Below, one piece after another: positions 16,441 to 24,853 of a stretch of DNA of 64,000 nucleotides. Origin of the DNA: Devosia sp. ZB163 (GTDB taxonomy: Bacteria; Pseudomonadota; Alphaproteobacteria; Rhizobiales; Devosiaceae); the NCBI RefSeq assembly GCF_028613635.1, contig NZ_JAQRMY010000001.1:1220331-1284330 (forward strand), written 5' to 3'. Positions within the stretch are counted from its first letter, which is position 1. Each line of letters starts with the position of its first letter. The notes beneath the pieces are model-generated. The model did no database searches. It saw only the letters and a program-made list of their open reading frames with translations, and was not told where the DNA came from. The position numbers and the translations under genes are program-made.

Positions 16441-16490
16441 TCGTATACGATGTTGACAGGTTTGATACGATCTTGCATGTTCGTATACGT
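16441..16490. promoter_or_regulatory. paired GntR-type operators between regulator and importer operon
   Basis: TCGTATACGA (16441-16450) is a perfect palindrome and TCGTATACGT (16481-16490) a near-identical copy, with centres 40 bp apart (about four helical turns). A half-site GATACGATC lies between them at 16464-16472. This spacing suits cooperative or looped binding by the divergent FCD-type regulator. Confidence 0.6.
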
Positions 16491-16673
16491 GACCTGTTAC
16501 CGAGCGGTCCAGCGGAAATCCAACAAATAACGCTGGTCCGGGGGCACGTCGCGCAAGTTCTGTGGCAAGCGCCGAGCGCGTGAAAACGGTCTCCCCGGCC
16601 GTTGGCGAAGCCTTGCTGTCCGCCTCAAATGGACGAGTTCTTCGTCCCGTGACTGCATACTGGGAGGATCATT

Positions 16674-17918
16674 GTGATCAGAAAGCTTTTGGTGGCTGCC
16701 GCCTTCGGGCTCGCGGCCGGTGTCTCCGCGCTGCCTGTGCAGGCGCAGACGACGCTCGACTTCGCATCCTGGCAGCTCGAGGAGCCCGGCAACGCCGACT
16801 GGTGGAAGGCCGTTATCGCCGCCTTCGAGGCTGAGAACCCCGATATCAAGATCGGCCAGACCTATATTCCCTTCGCCGACTACCTGACGCAGCTGACCAT
16901 CCGCTTCGCGTCCAACCGCGCGCCGGCGCTGCTGCAGATTTCCGAGCAGAACTATGGCGCCTACGCCGCGCAGGGCTGGCTCGCCGGGCTCGACGACCAC
17001 ATCAAGGGCACCGACATCGAGACCGGCTGGGCCAGCGCCCAGAAGGACCTCACCTGGGACGGCGAGACGCGCGGCGTCATCGTCTCGAACAGCTCGCTGA
17101 TGCTGTTCTACAATGAGAAGCTGCTCGCCGATGCCGGCGTCGCCGTGCCCACCAGCTTTGCCGAATACCAGACCGCCGTCGCGGCGATGACCAAGCCGGA
17201 CTCCGGCGTCTTCGGCCTTTCGGCCGTGACCACCGAGCACCCGACCGTGGCCGAAGATCTCCACCGCTACATCGGCTATGCCGGTACCAGCGTCATCAAG
17301 GACGGCAAGTACAACCTCACCTCGCCCGAGGTGATCGCTGCCGTCGAGACCTACCGCAACGTCGTCGGCAAGAATGCTCCGCTCGGCAACAACTCGGCCG
17401 TCGCGCGCCAGCTCTTCGTCGATGGCAAGACCGCCTTCCTCGTTGACGGCCCGTGGGTCTGGTCGTGGCTCGAGAAGGCCACTCCCGAAATGCGCCCCAA
17501 CCTCCACATGGTGCGCACCCCCTGGGATCCGCCGCAGGCTCCGGGCGGCATCACGCTGCACATCGCAGAGGGCCTCGATGAGGCGACCGAAGCTGCTGCG
17601 TGGAAGTTCGTCCAGTTCGCGACCAAGCCCGAGTGGCAGCGCGAGTACCTGATCATCACCGGCCAGCCTTCCGGCCGCGCCTCTTCGGTGCTGACCGCCG
17701 AGGACGTCGAGAAGTACCCGCACCTGCAGCTGATCAGCGAGACCTCGGCCGCCGGCGTGCCGCTGTTCCCGACCAACCAGGCTGTGCGTGCGTACTTCAA
17801 CGAGTACTCCGCGATCCTGCGCGCCACGGCGCTGAAGGTCCTGACCACGGCCGATCCGGTCGACAAGATCCTCGCCGATGCGCAGGCTGAACTCGAGCGC
17901 GCGGTTCCGCTGAACTGA
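16674..17918 (+). CDS. CUT1 ABC transporter substrate-binding protein
   Basis: 414 aa periplasmic binding protein (extracellular family 1). The signal peptide ends near residue 24 (PVQAQ). Typical elements are LDFASWQLEEPGNADWWKAVIAAFEAENPDIKI, SNSSLMLFYNEKLLADAGVAVPTSFAEY, DGKTAFLVDGPWVWSWLEK and WKFVQFATKPEWQREYL. The GTG start at 16674 is supported by GGGAGGA (16661-16667). First gene of a five-gene run; it is followed by an intercistronic hairpin. The lyase and dehydratase in the same run suggest a sugar acid or lactone ligand, but nothing in the sequence fixes it. Confidence 0.9.
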   Translation: MIRKLLVAAAFGLAAGVSALPVQAQTTLDFASWQLEEPGNADWWKAVIAAFEAENPDIKIGQTYIPFADYLTQLTIRFASNRAPALLQISEQNYGAYAAQGWLAGLDDHIKGTDIETGWASAQKDLTWDGETRGVIVSNSSLMLFYNEKLLADAGVAVPTSFAEYQTAVAAMTKPDSGVFGLSAVTTEHPTVAEDLHRYIGYAGTSVIKDGKYNLTSPEVIAAVETYRNVVGKNAPLGNNSAVARQLFVDGKTAFLVDGPWVWSWLEKATPEMRPNLHMVRTPWDPPQAPGGITLHIAEGLDEATEAAAWKFVQFATKPEWQREYLIITGQPSGRASSVLTAEDVEKYPHLQLISETSAAGVPLFPTNQAVRAYFNEYSAILRATALKVLTTADPVDKILADAQAELERAVPLN

Positions 17919-17930
17919 CGCTCTCTCCCC

Positions 17931-17958
17931 GGGCGCGGCGACCTCCCTCGCCGCGCCC
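17931..17958 (+). terminator. intercistronic hairpin after the binding-protein gene
   Basis: GGGCGCGGCGA and TCGCCGCGCCC form an 11-bp perfect stem with a 6-base loop and no T-tract. Its position between binding-protein and permease genes is that of RNA-stabilising hairpins which keep binding protein in excess over permease. Confidence 0.6.
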
Positions 17959-17989
17959 ACCCGACTCCAATCATCTGAGGACGAGGCCG

Positions 17990-18931
17990 ATGACGAACAC
18001 GTCTTCACTCGATTCCGCCGGCTCCCGGCCGCGGCAGTTCGGCATCAACTACCATCGCCGGCAGACATTGCTGTCATTCGCACTGCTGCTGCCTGCGGCC
18101 GCTGCGGTGCTGATCCTCATCGTCTACCCGCTCTACCAGGTCGTCGATATCTCGTTCCGCGACGGCCGGGTAATGAACTTCGCCAAGATCGGCGAACTGC
18201 CGCTGGGCCTCGGCAACTACGCCCGGGTGCTCGCCGACCCGCTGTTCTGGCGCGCCACGCTCAATTCGACGCTCTATGTCGGCGGCAGTGTCGGCGGAGC
18301 CTTCCTTGTCGGCCTCGGCACGGCGCTGCTGCTCAACAAGGAGCTGCCGGGCAACCGCTTCCTGCGCACCATCATCCTCGTGCCATGGGCGGTGCCGGGC
18401 GTCATCGTCGCCATCATGTTCCTCTGGATCCTCGACGGCTCGTTCGGCGTGTTCAACGCGATCCTGCGCTCGACCGGGCTGCTGCAGGGCGAGATGCCGT
18501 GGTTCGTCGACAGCCGCTCGGCGATGATCGCGGTGATCATCCCGACCATCTGGAAGACCTATCCGCTCATCACGCTGACCATCCTTGCCGCGCTCCAGTC
18601 GATCCCGCGGGAACTCTACGAGGCCGCCAATGTCGACGGCGCCAACAAGGTGCAGCAGTTCGGCTACATCACCTGGCCCGGCATCCAGGGCGCGTCCTTC
18701 CTCGTCGTCATGATCTCGGCGCTCGGCGTCTTCCGCGATGTCGACATCGTCTTCGCGACGACCGGCGGTGGACCGGCCAACGCCACCGAGACGCTGGCGC
18801 TTTACGTCTACAAGGAAGCGTTCCACTACTTCCGCATGGGGACGGCTACCGCGGTCGGCACGCTGATGATCTGCGCGGCGTTCGCCATCGCGGCAACGCT
18901 CGCCACCCTGTCGCGAAACTCGAAGTTCTGA
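17990..18931 (+). CDS. CUT1 ABC permease, MalF/UgpA type
   Basis: 313 aa inner-membrane protein with six predicted helices, beginning at TLLSFALLLPAAAAVLILIVYPLYQ. The ATPase-contacting EAA loop is ELYEAANVDGANKVQQFGYITWPGI. It pairs with the MalG-type permease ten bases downstream to form the translocation pore for the upstream binding protein. Confidence 0.92.
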   Translation: MTNTSSLDSAGSRPRQFGINYHRRQTLLSFALLLPAAAAVLILIVYPLYQVVDISFRDGRVMNFAKIGELPLGLGNYARVLADPLFWRATLNSTLYVGGSVGGAFLVGLGTALLLNKELPGNRFLRTIILVPWAVPGVIVAIMFLWILDGSFGVFNAILRSTGLLQGEMPWFVDSRSAMIAVIIPTIWKTYPLITLTILAALQSIPRELYEAANVDGANKVQQFGYITWPGIQGASFLVVMISALGVFRDVDIVFATTGGGPANATETLALYVYKEAFHYFRMGTATAVGTLMICAAFAIAATLATLSRNSKF

Positions 18932-18941
18932 GGGGGACATC

Positions 18942-19796
18942 ATGCAGCGCTCCGAAAAGAAGCCACTCTCCCTCTCGCGCATTGTCGCGTTCGTCGTGCT
19001 CGCCGGCTTCGCCGTGGTGACGGTGTTCCCGTTCTACTGGATGGTGATGACGGCGATCATGCCGACCGACACGATCCTGTCGCGCACGCCGTCGCTGCTG
19101 CCCGATCTGTCGCGCCTCAGGTTCGATGCCTTTGCGCAGGTGTTCGACGGCCGGCCGTTCCTCACCTGGATCATCAACAGCCTGATCGTCGCCTTCGCGT
19201 CGACCTTCCTGAGCCTGTTCGTCTCGACGCTCGCCGGCTACTCGCTGTCGCGCTTTTCGAGTCCGCCGCAGCAGGCGCTGGGTGGGGCACTGCTGATCAG
19301 CAAGCTGATCCCGGCGAGCCTGATCCTCATTCCGCTGTTCATCATCTACACCAACACCGGCCTGTTCAATTCGCTGGGCGGGCTCGTCGCTGCCAACATG
19401 ACGATCGGCGTGCCGCTCGCCACCTGGCTGATGAAGGGTTTCTTCGACCGCATTCCGCGCGAACTCGAGCAGGCGGCGATGATCGATGGCGCCAACCAGA
19501 TCCAGGCGCTGTGGCTGGTGGTGCTGCCGCTTGCCAAGCCCGGCATGGCCGCTTCGACCGTCTACCTGGTGCTGACCAGCTGGAGCGAGTTCATCTTCGC
19601 CCGCACGCTCGTCGACAAGCCCGGTGTGCAGGTCCTGACCGTCGGCATGCAGAGCTTCGTGGGCGAGCAGATGGTCGACTGGTCCATGCTGATGGCTGCC
19701 GGCACCATCTCGGTGCTGCCCGCCATCGTCCTCTTCATCTTCCTCGAACCGTTCCTGGTCTCCGGCATGACCAAGGGCGCGCTCGCCGGCACCTGA
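18942..19796 (+). CDS. CUT1 ABC permease, MalG/UgpE type
   Basis: 284 aa, six predicted helices. The EAA loop is ELEQAAMIDGANQIQALWLVVLPLAKPG. It starts ten bases after the MalF-type gene with a GAGGGGG ribosome site. The operon continues into metabolic genes without an ATPase, so energy coupling must come from a subunit encoded elsewhere. Confidence 0.92.
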   Translation: MQRSEKKPLSLSRIVAFVVLAGFAVVTVFPFYWMVMTAIMPTDTILSRTPSLLPDLSRLRFDAFAQVFDGRPFLTWIINSLIVAFASTFLSLFVSTLAGYSLSRFSSPPQQALGGALLISKLIPASLILIPLFIIYTNTGLFNSLGGLVAANMTIGVPLATWLMKGFFDRIPRELEQAAMIDGANQIQALWLVVLPLAKPGMAASTVYLVLTSWSEFIFARTLVDKPGVQVLTVGMQSFVGEQMVDWSMLMAAGTISVLPAIVLFIFLEPFLVSGMTKGALAGT

Positions 19797-19818
19797 TTTC
19801 GAACAAGGCAGTTACAGA

Positions 19819-20742
19819 ATGGATCGCAACAGCTACCGCGGCATCTTCGTCATCGTGACGACGCCGTTCACCGACGATTTCGCGCTGGATGAGGCAGCGC
19901 TCGAAAAGACCATGGACTTCTGCCTCGCAGCGGGCGTCCACGGCGTCGTCGCCAACGCCCTCGCCAGCGAAGGTGGATACCTGAGCGAAGCCGAGCGCCG
20001 GCGCGCTGCCGAGATCGTCGTCGGCAAGGCCAAGGGCAAGGTGCCTGCCATCGTCGCCGTTTCGGCGCCGCACTATCGCCTCGCGGTCGAATTTGCCCGG
20101 CACGCAGAGGAGATCGGCGCCGATGCGGTGATGTCGCTGCCGCCGACGCTCCATCCTTCGAGCCCTGCCGACATCAAGGCCCACTACAAGGCCATCGGCG
20201 CCGCGACCTCGCTGCCCCTCGTGATCCAGAACGTCTCGGGGCAGGGCGCCTCGCCGCTGAGCGCCGGCCTCATCGCCGAGCTGGTGAAGGAAATCCCGAC
20301 CGCCCGCTTCGTCAAGGAAGAGTCGGGCTACCCGGCCCAGACGGTGGGCGAGATCATCAAGCTCTGCGGTGACAAGCTCGAGGGCGTCATGGGCGGCAAG
20401 GCCGGCAAGACGCTGATGGAAGAGGTCCGTCATGGCGTTGCCGGCACCATGCCGGCCTGTGAAATCGCCGACGTGCACGTGGCGCTCTGGAATGCCATCG
20501 AGGCCAAGGACGAGAAGCAGGCCCGCGATATCTTCCGGCGCCTGCTGCCGCTGCTCGACATGGAGAGCAACTACGGCATGCCGCTGATGAAGGAAGTGCT
20601 GAAGATGCGCGGCGTGATCGGCACCAATGCCGTCCGCCAGTCCGGCTTCCGTTCGCTCGATGATGCCGCCCGCGCCGAGGCCGCTGTCATCATGGACGAC
20701 CTCGCCGACCTGATGCTCCCCGCCTACGCACACCGCCGCTGA
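19819..20742 (+). CDS. DapA/NAL-family lyase or dehydratase acting on a 2-keto-3-deoxy acid
   Basis: 307 aa class I (Schiff-base) TIM barrel. The lysine is Lys166 in RFVKEESG. The phosphate/carboxylate loop reads ANALASEGGYLS, not the usual GTTGE. At the place of the catalytic Tyr of the YN-P motif the sequence has Gln137-Asn138 (LVIQNVSG), so the classical proton-relay Tyr is missing. Relatives with Q-D/Q-N here include 2-keto-3-deoxy-L-arabinonate dehydratases, so dehydration rather than aldol cleavage is plausible. It lies 22 bases after the permease and 50 before the enolase-type dehydratase, consistent with consecutive steps. Exact reaction undetermined. Confidence 0.75.
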   Translation: MDRNSYRGIFVIVTTPFTDDFALDEAALEKTMDFCLAAGVHGVVANALASEGGYLSEAERRRAAEIVVGKAKGKVPAIVAVSAPHYRLAVEFARHAEEIGADAVMSLPPTLHPSSPADIKAHYKAIGAATSLPLVIQNVSGQGASPLSAGLIAELVKEIPTARFVKEESGYPAQTVGEIIKLCGDKLEGVMGGKAGKTLMEEVRHGVAGTMPACEIADVHVALWNAIEAKDEKQARDIFRRLLPLLDMESNYGMPLMKEVLKMRGVIGTNAVRQSGFRSLDDAARAEAAVIMDDLADLMLPAYAHRR

Positions 20743-20792
20743 GCCGCCACCCTTTGTCGGCCCGCCGGCAGTGACCAACCTGAGAAAGACCA

Positions 20793-22112
20793 ATGACTGA
20801 CAAGCAGCTGGGGCGTATCGAAAACGCCATCAACACCCACTCGAACCCGACCGAACTCCGCATCACAGACATGCGCATCGCGGTTGTCGCGGCCAACTAC
20901 GACTACCCGATCATCCGCATCGACACCAACCAGGGCGTCTATGGCCTCGGCGAAGTGCGCGACGCGGGCCACGCCATGGATGCGCTGCGCTTCAAGTCGA
21001 TCATCCTTGGCCAGAACCCCTGCAACGTCGACATGATCTTCCGCGCCATCAAGCGCTTCGGCAACTGGGGTCGCGAGGGCGGCGGCGTCTCGGGCATCGA
21101 GATCGCGCTGATGGACCTGATCGGCAAGGTCTACGGCGTGCCGTGCTACCAGCTGCTCGGCGGCAAGTACCGCGACAAGGTCCGCCTCTACGGCGACACC
21201 CCGACCCCCGATGATCCGACCCCCGATGATTTCGTCGAGGCAGTGAAGGGTCGTCGCGACCGCGGCCTCACCTGGATCAAGTTCGACCTGCGCCCGTCGC
21301 TGTTCGAAACCGGCGACAGCCCGCTGATCGGCCATGATGCCCGGCACGAGACCGACTTCGAGATGGGCAAGTGGTTCAAGGCCCCGATGGCCGGCCGCGG
21401 CGTCAAGCTCACCGACGAGACCATCGAGCGCGCGGCGCATGTGGTGTCGGAAGTCCGCAAGGCCGTCGGCAACGGCGTGCAGCTCTGCGTCGACCACTTC
21501 GGCGAGAACTACCTCACCGCCGACGAGGTGATCCGGCTGGGCAAGGCGCTCGAGCCCTACAACCTCGCCTGGATGGAAGACCCGGTGTCGCGCTTCGACA
21601 TTCCGGGCCACAAGGTGGTGGCCGATGCGCTGCTGACCCCGATCGCCGCCGGCGAGGACCTCTACCTCCGCGACGGCTTCCGCGAGGCCATCCAGACCCG
21701 CGCCTTCGACATCGTCCACCCGGACCTGCTCACCTCGGGCGGCCTGATGGAGACCAAGCGCATCTCCGACGATGCGGAAGAGCAGGGTATCCCCACCGCG
21801 CTCCACTGCGCCGGCTCGCCGATCGGCTTCATGGCCAACATCCACACCGCCGCGGCGATCTCGAGCTTCCTCGCCTGCGAGCACCACGGCCTCGACCTGC
21901 CGTTCTGGGAAGGCCTCGTCACCGGCCTCGAGCCCGACTACATGGCCGATGGCTATGTGAAGGTGCCGGAAAAGCCCGGCCTCGGCGTCGACCTCAACCT
22001 CGAGGCGATCGAAGAGAACCTCCGCACCCCCGGCACCATGTTCCTCCCCACCGACGAGTGGAACACGCCCAAGCTCGGCTTCTGGCGTCCGGACGACCGC
22101 TGGCCCGAGTAA
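20793..22112 (+). CDS. enolase-superfamily acid-sugar dehydratase (mannonate/galactonate dehydratase-like)
   Basis: 439 aa. Mandelate-racemase-type barrel with metal ligands Asp234 (LCVDHFG), Glu262 (WMEDP) and Glu288 (AAGEDL). His235 follows the first ligand directly, His338 is in ALHCAGSP, and Lys163 is in WIKFDL. The N-terminal capping domain (about 20-140) includes GIEIALMDLIGKVYGVPCYQLLGG. The Asp-His first motif and His-338 resemble ManD-like dehydratases. A small repeat TPTPDDPTPDD lies at about 136-146. Last gene of the importer run; a GC hairpin follows. It should dehydrate an aldonate or uronate delivered by the importer. Substrate not determinable by eye. Confidence 0.85.
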   Translation: MTDKQLGRIENAINTHSNPTELRITDMRIAVVAANYDYPIIRIDTNQGVYGLGEVRDAGHAMDALRFKSIILGQNPCNVDMIFRAIKRFGNWGREGGGVSGIEIALMDLIGKVYGVPCYQLLGGKYRDKVRLYGDTPTPDDPTPDDFVEAVKGRRDRGLTWIKFDLRPSLFETGDSPLIGHDARHETDFEMGKWFKAPMAGRGVKLTDETIERAAHVVSEVRKAVGNGVQLCVDHFGENYLTADEVIRLGKALEPYNLAWMEDPVSRFDIPGHKVVADALLTPIAAGEDLYLRDGFREAIQTRAFDIVHPDLLTSGGLMETKRISDDAEEQGIPTALHCAGSPIGFMANIHTAAAISSFLACEHHGLDLPFWEGLVTGLEPDYMADGYVKVPEKPGLGVDLNLEAIEENLRTPGTMFLPTDEWNTPKLGFWRPDDRWPE

Positions 22113-22128
22113 GCGGACGCAGGCTGTT

Positions 22129-22151
22129 GCGGGGCAGGTGGCCTGCCCCGC
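22129..22151. terminator. terminator-like hairpin closing the sugar-acid operon
   Basis: GCGGGGCAGG and CCTGCCCCGC form a 10-bp perfect stem with a three-base loop, between the dehydratase stop and the convergent HxlR gene. There is no T-tract in either direction, so it may serve both genes weakly. Confidence 0.6.
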
Positions 22152-22158
22152 GGATGGC

Positions 22159-22620
22159 CTATGACGCCTGACTCATTGCTTCCCGCTCGGCGGTCGCTGC
22201 ATCGTAGCGCTGCCGGGCGGTTTCTATTTTCTGGCGGTGATCGAGCGCGAACTTCCCCACGAGGAAGAGTCGCGTGACGAGCTGATGCCCGAGCTCGGTC
22301 AGGCTGTACTCGACGCGGGGCGGGATCGTCGCGTAGGCGGTGCGCAGCAGGTAGCCGTCGCGTTCGAGATGGCGCAGCGTGTGGGTCAGCTGCTTCTGCG
22401 ACAGCCCCGGCAACGCGCGCTGCACGGCGCCGAACCTGACATGGTCGCCATCGCGCAGGGTGGCGAGCACGGGAACCGTCCAGCGCTCCCCGGTGAGGTC
22501 GAAGAGACGGCGGACATGCTCTGCGGCCTGGGGCGTGACCGGGCGAATCCCCTGTCCCTGCGTGGCCTCGGTTGCGGTGTCTGCTGGTCTCATCTTTTCG
22601 GCCCTTTCGTTCGTTTGCAT
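22159..22620 (-). CDS. HxlR-family winged-helix transcriptional regulator
   Basis: 153 aa. The HxlR core runs FDLTGERWTVPVLATLRDGDHVRFGAVQRALPGLSQKQLTHTLRHLERDGYLLR, then PRVEYSLTELG. No conserved sensing cysteine is visible in the N-terminal region. It lies 14 bases downstream of the histidine kinase gene on the same strand, so it could be the last gene of that operon; no divergent target is adjacent. Confidence 0.85.
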   Translation of the reverse strand: MQTNERAEKMRPADTATEATQGQGIRPVTPQAAEHVRRLFDLTGERWTVPVLATLRDGDHVRFGAVQRALPGLSQKQLTHTLRHLERDGYLLRTAYATIPPRVEYSLTELGHQLVTRLFLVGKFALDHRQKIETARQRYDAATAEREAMSQAS

Positions 22621-22634
22621 CAGGGCCTAGGCCG

Positions 22635-24020
22635 TCAAGATTGCCTCAACATTGCGGGCTCGGCGGACCGCGGAAACGTGATCGTGAAACTGGCCCCGCC
22701 GGTTGGCGAATGGCCCGCGGCAATCGTTGCGCCGTGGCGGTTGACGATGTTCTGCACGAGGCTGAGTCCCAGCCCGGCTCCCTCCGAGGAGGGTTTGGCC
22801 CGATGGAACGGCTCGAAGATGTTTTCTTCCTCGCCGGCCGGGATGCCGGGGCCATCGTCGGTGATGGTGATGGTCGCCGGTGCGCTGACGGTGACGGTGA
22901 TGCGCCCGCGATTGCCGGCATGGTTGATGGCGTTGCGCACGATGTTGGTCACCGCCCGCTGCAGGCTGCCCTGGTCGCCATCGACCATCATCGGCCCCTC
23001 CGGCGCGTCGAGCTCCAGTTCGTAGCCAGCCGCGATGGCGAGCGGCGCGAGGTCGGCGACGACGCCGGCGCAGAGTTCGACGAGATCGACCGGTACGAAC
23101 ACCGGGTCGCTGAGAGTGAGGCGCTGCACATCCAGAAGCTGATTGGTCAGCTCCCCCAGCCGCGTCACGTCGGCGAGGAGCTTCTGCTGGCCCTCGAACG
23201 GTTCCGCCGTCTCGATGCGGGCCGAGAGGATCGCGATGGGTGTCCTGAGCTCATGCGCGGCGCGGGCGAGGAAGGCTTCGCGGCGCGAATGGGCGTAGTC
23301 CAGCCGTTCGAGGGCCTCGTTCACTGCGTGGACGAGGCTCTGCACCTCGGCCGGCAGGTCGGCTTCGGGGATGCGGATGCCGCGCTGGTTGACGTCGATG
23401 CTGCCCGCCGCCTCGGCAGCGGCGTAGAGACCCTTCATCTCGCGGCGGATGAAGCGCGGGATGGCGATGCCGCTGGCAATGGCAAGCACCAGGAAGGTCG
23501 CGACCATCAGCGAGAAGATCAGCGACTGGATGATCGCGGGCAGCACGAGCGTGGGGCCGCCGCCAGTGGCGACCTTCACTCGCCCGCCCGGCATGTTGAT
23601 CGTCCGTACGAGCAGCGTCGGGCTGCCCGATTCAAGCTCGAGCATGACTTGAAGCGACACGACTTCCTTCAGGCCGGTCCGTAGTGCCGCCGCCTCCGGC
23701 GGGAACGTGCCGAAGGTCGCGTCGCTGTCATCGGAGGCCACGGCGATGAACCAGAAGTCGGGATACTGCGCCGCGAGCCGCCTGAGTTCCGGCGTCTGGC
23801 TGAACTTCAGCGGCCCGCCGGGCTCGTAGGTCAGCGCTTCCTCGATGATCCGGACCGCATTGGGATCGGGCGGATGGACGTTGCGCACGCCGGAAATGAC
23901 CGGCAGCACGAAGACGGCAACGAGGATCAGCCCGAAGAACAGCGCGAGCGTGACCAGCTGCACGCGGATCATGCCCTTGGTCAGGTTGTGCGACAGCGAC
24001 TTCCTGGTGGGGCCGGTCAC
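22635..24020 (-). CDS. sensor histidine kinase
   Basis: 461 aa. TM1 is about residues 20-40, a periplasmic sensor loop of about 130 residues follows, and TM2 (SLIFSLMVATFLVLAIASGIAIP) leads into a HAMP-like linker. The HisKA phospho-acceptor is in HELRTPIAI. The ATP domain has the N box (AVTNIVRNAINHAG), G1 (ITDDGPGIP), F box (IFEPFHR) and G2 (GAGLGLSLVQNIV). The GTG start overlaps the response-regulator stop (GTGA at 24017-24020). With its regulator it sits divergent to an RND efflux operon and probably controls it in response to an envelope or drug signal. Confidence 0.92.
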   Translation of the reverse strand: MTGPTRKSLSHNLTKGMIRVQLVTLALFFGLILVAVFVLPVISGVRNVHPPDPNAVRIIEEALTYEPGGPLKFSQTPELRRLAAQYPDFWFIAVASDDSDATFGTFPPEAAALRTGLKEVVSLQVMLELESGSPTLLVRTINMPGGRVKVATGGGPTLVLPAIIQSLIFSLMVATFLVLAIASGIAIPRFIRREMKGLYAAAEAAGSIDVNQRGIRIPEADLPAEVQSLVHAVNEALERLDYAHSRREAFLARAAHELRTPIAILSARIETAEPFEGQQKLLADVTRLGELTNQLLDVQRLTLSDPVFVPVDLVELCAGVVADLAPLAIAAGYELELDAPEGPMMVDGDQGSLQRAVTNIVRNAINHAGNRGRITVTVSAPATITITDDGPGIPAGEEENIFEPFHRAKPSSEGAGLGLSLVQNIVNRHGATIAAGHSPTGGASFTITFPRSAEPAMLRQS

Positions 24021-24691
24021 TTTGCCGTCCGCAGCAGGTAGCCCACGCCGCGCACCGGGTGGATTTCGACGCTCGCCCCGGCATCGGAGAGCTTGCGCCT
24101 CAGCCGCGAGATGTTGGCATCCAGCGAGTTGGACTGGATCTCGTCGTCGACGCCGTAGACGCTCTGCTCAAGCGTCGTCCGGCGCACCGTCTGCCCGGGG
24201 CGGCGCATCAGCGCCTCGAGCGCAAGGAACTCGCGCCGCGGCAGCTCGAGGACATTGCCGTCGACCTGGATCACGCCCCGGGTGATGTCGAACTCGACAT
24301 TGCCGGCCATGATCGCCTCGGTCTGGACGTTTGCCGGGCGGCGCAGCACGGCCCTCATCCGGGCGATCAGTTCCTCGATCAGGAAGGGCTTGGCGAGATA
24401 GTCGTCCGCGCCCTTGTCGAGGCCATGAACGCGGTCGGCGGGCTTGCCCAGCGCCGAGATGACGATGACCGGCAGGTTGGGGCGCTTCTTGCGGATGAGG
24501 TCGAGCAGCGCGATGCCGTCGCCGTCCGACAACTGCCGGTCGAGCAGGGCGACGTCGTGCTCGATCATGGCGATCGCTTCTTCGGCCACTTCCAGCGTGG
24601 CGGCGTGATCCACGACATACCCCTGCTTCTCGAGGGTAGTGCGGAGCATGGAGGCGAGTTCGGGCTCGTCCTCGACCAGCAGAATTCTCAT
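24017..24691 (-). CDS. OmpR/PhoB-family response regulator
   Basis: 224 aa. The receiver domain has the acidic pair in VEDEPE, phospho-acceptor Asp51 (ALLDRQL), Ser/Thr switch in VIVISALG and Lys in YLAKPF. The C-terminal winged helix (about 125-220) includes LPRREFLALEALMRRPGQTVRR and DANISRLRRKLSDAG. It is translated with the kinase through a four-base overlap. Tandem 8-mers at 11-bp period upstream of the divergent RND genes are the expected binding geometry for this class. Confidence 0.93.
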   Translation of the reverse strand: MRILLVEDEPELASMLRTTLEKQGYVVDHAATLEVAEEAIAMIEHDVALLDRQLSDGDGIALLDLIRKKRPNLPVIVISALGKPADRVHGLDKGADDYLAKPFLIEELIARMRAVLRRPANVQTEAIMAGNVEFDITRGVIQVDGNVLELPRREFLALEALMRRPGQTVRRTTLEQSVYGVDDEIQSNSLDANISRLRRKLSDAGASVEIHPVRGVGYLLRTAK

Positions 24692-24762
24692 GGCCTACCC
24701 ATGCCACGCGCCCAAGGTACGAGGCAACAGCATGCCCGCCCTGCCGCCTCGGCCCCCATCCC

Positions 24763-24781
24763 GCAATGTTCGCGCAATGTT
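24763..24781 (+). promoter_or_regulatory. candidate OmpR-type tandem binding site before the RND operon
   Basis: GCAATGTT occurs at 24763-24770 and again at 24774-24781, an exact 11-bp period. It lies in the 162-base gap between the divergent response regulator and RND adaptor genes, about 75 bases from the adaptor start. TTGACC overlaps its end (24780-24785) as a possible -35. A GC-rich hairpin (AGGGGG...CCCCCT, about 24794-24815) follows in the leader. Confidence 0.5.
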
Positions 24782-24853
24782 GACCCCGCATTTAGGGGGG
24801 CTTCGCTCGCCCCCTTGCGGGGTGGGCCCGACCAATCTGGCCAGGACGCAACG

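Noticed and set aside
24059-24853. N-terminal extension of the RND adaptor
   Set aside because: In frame, but antisense to the response regulator; a good ribosome site and the membrane anchor place the start at 24854.
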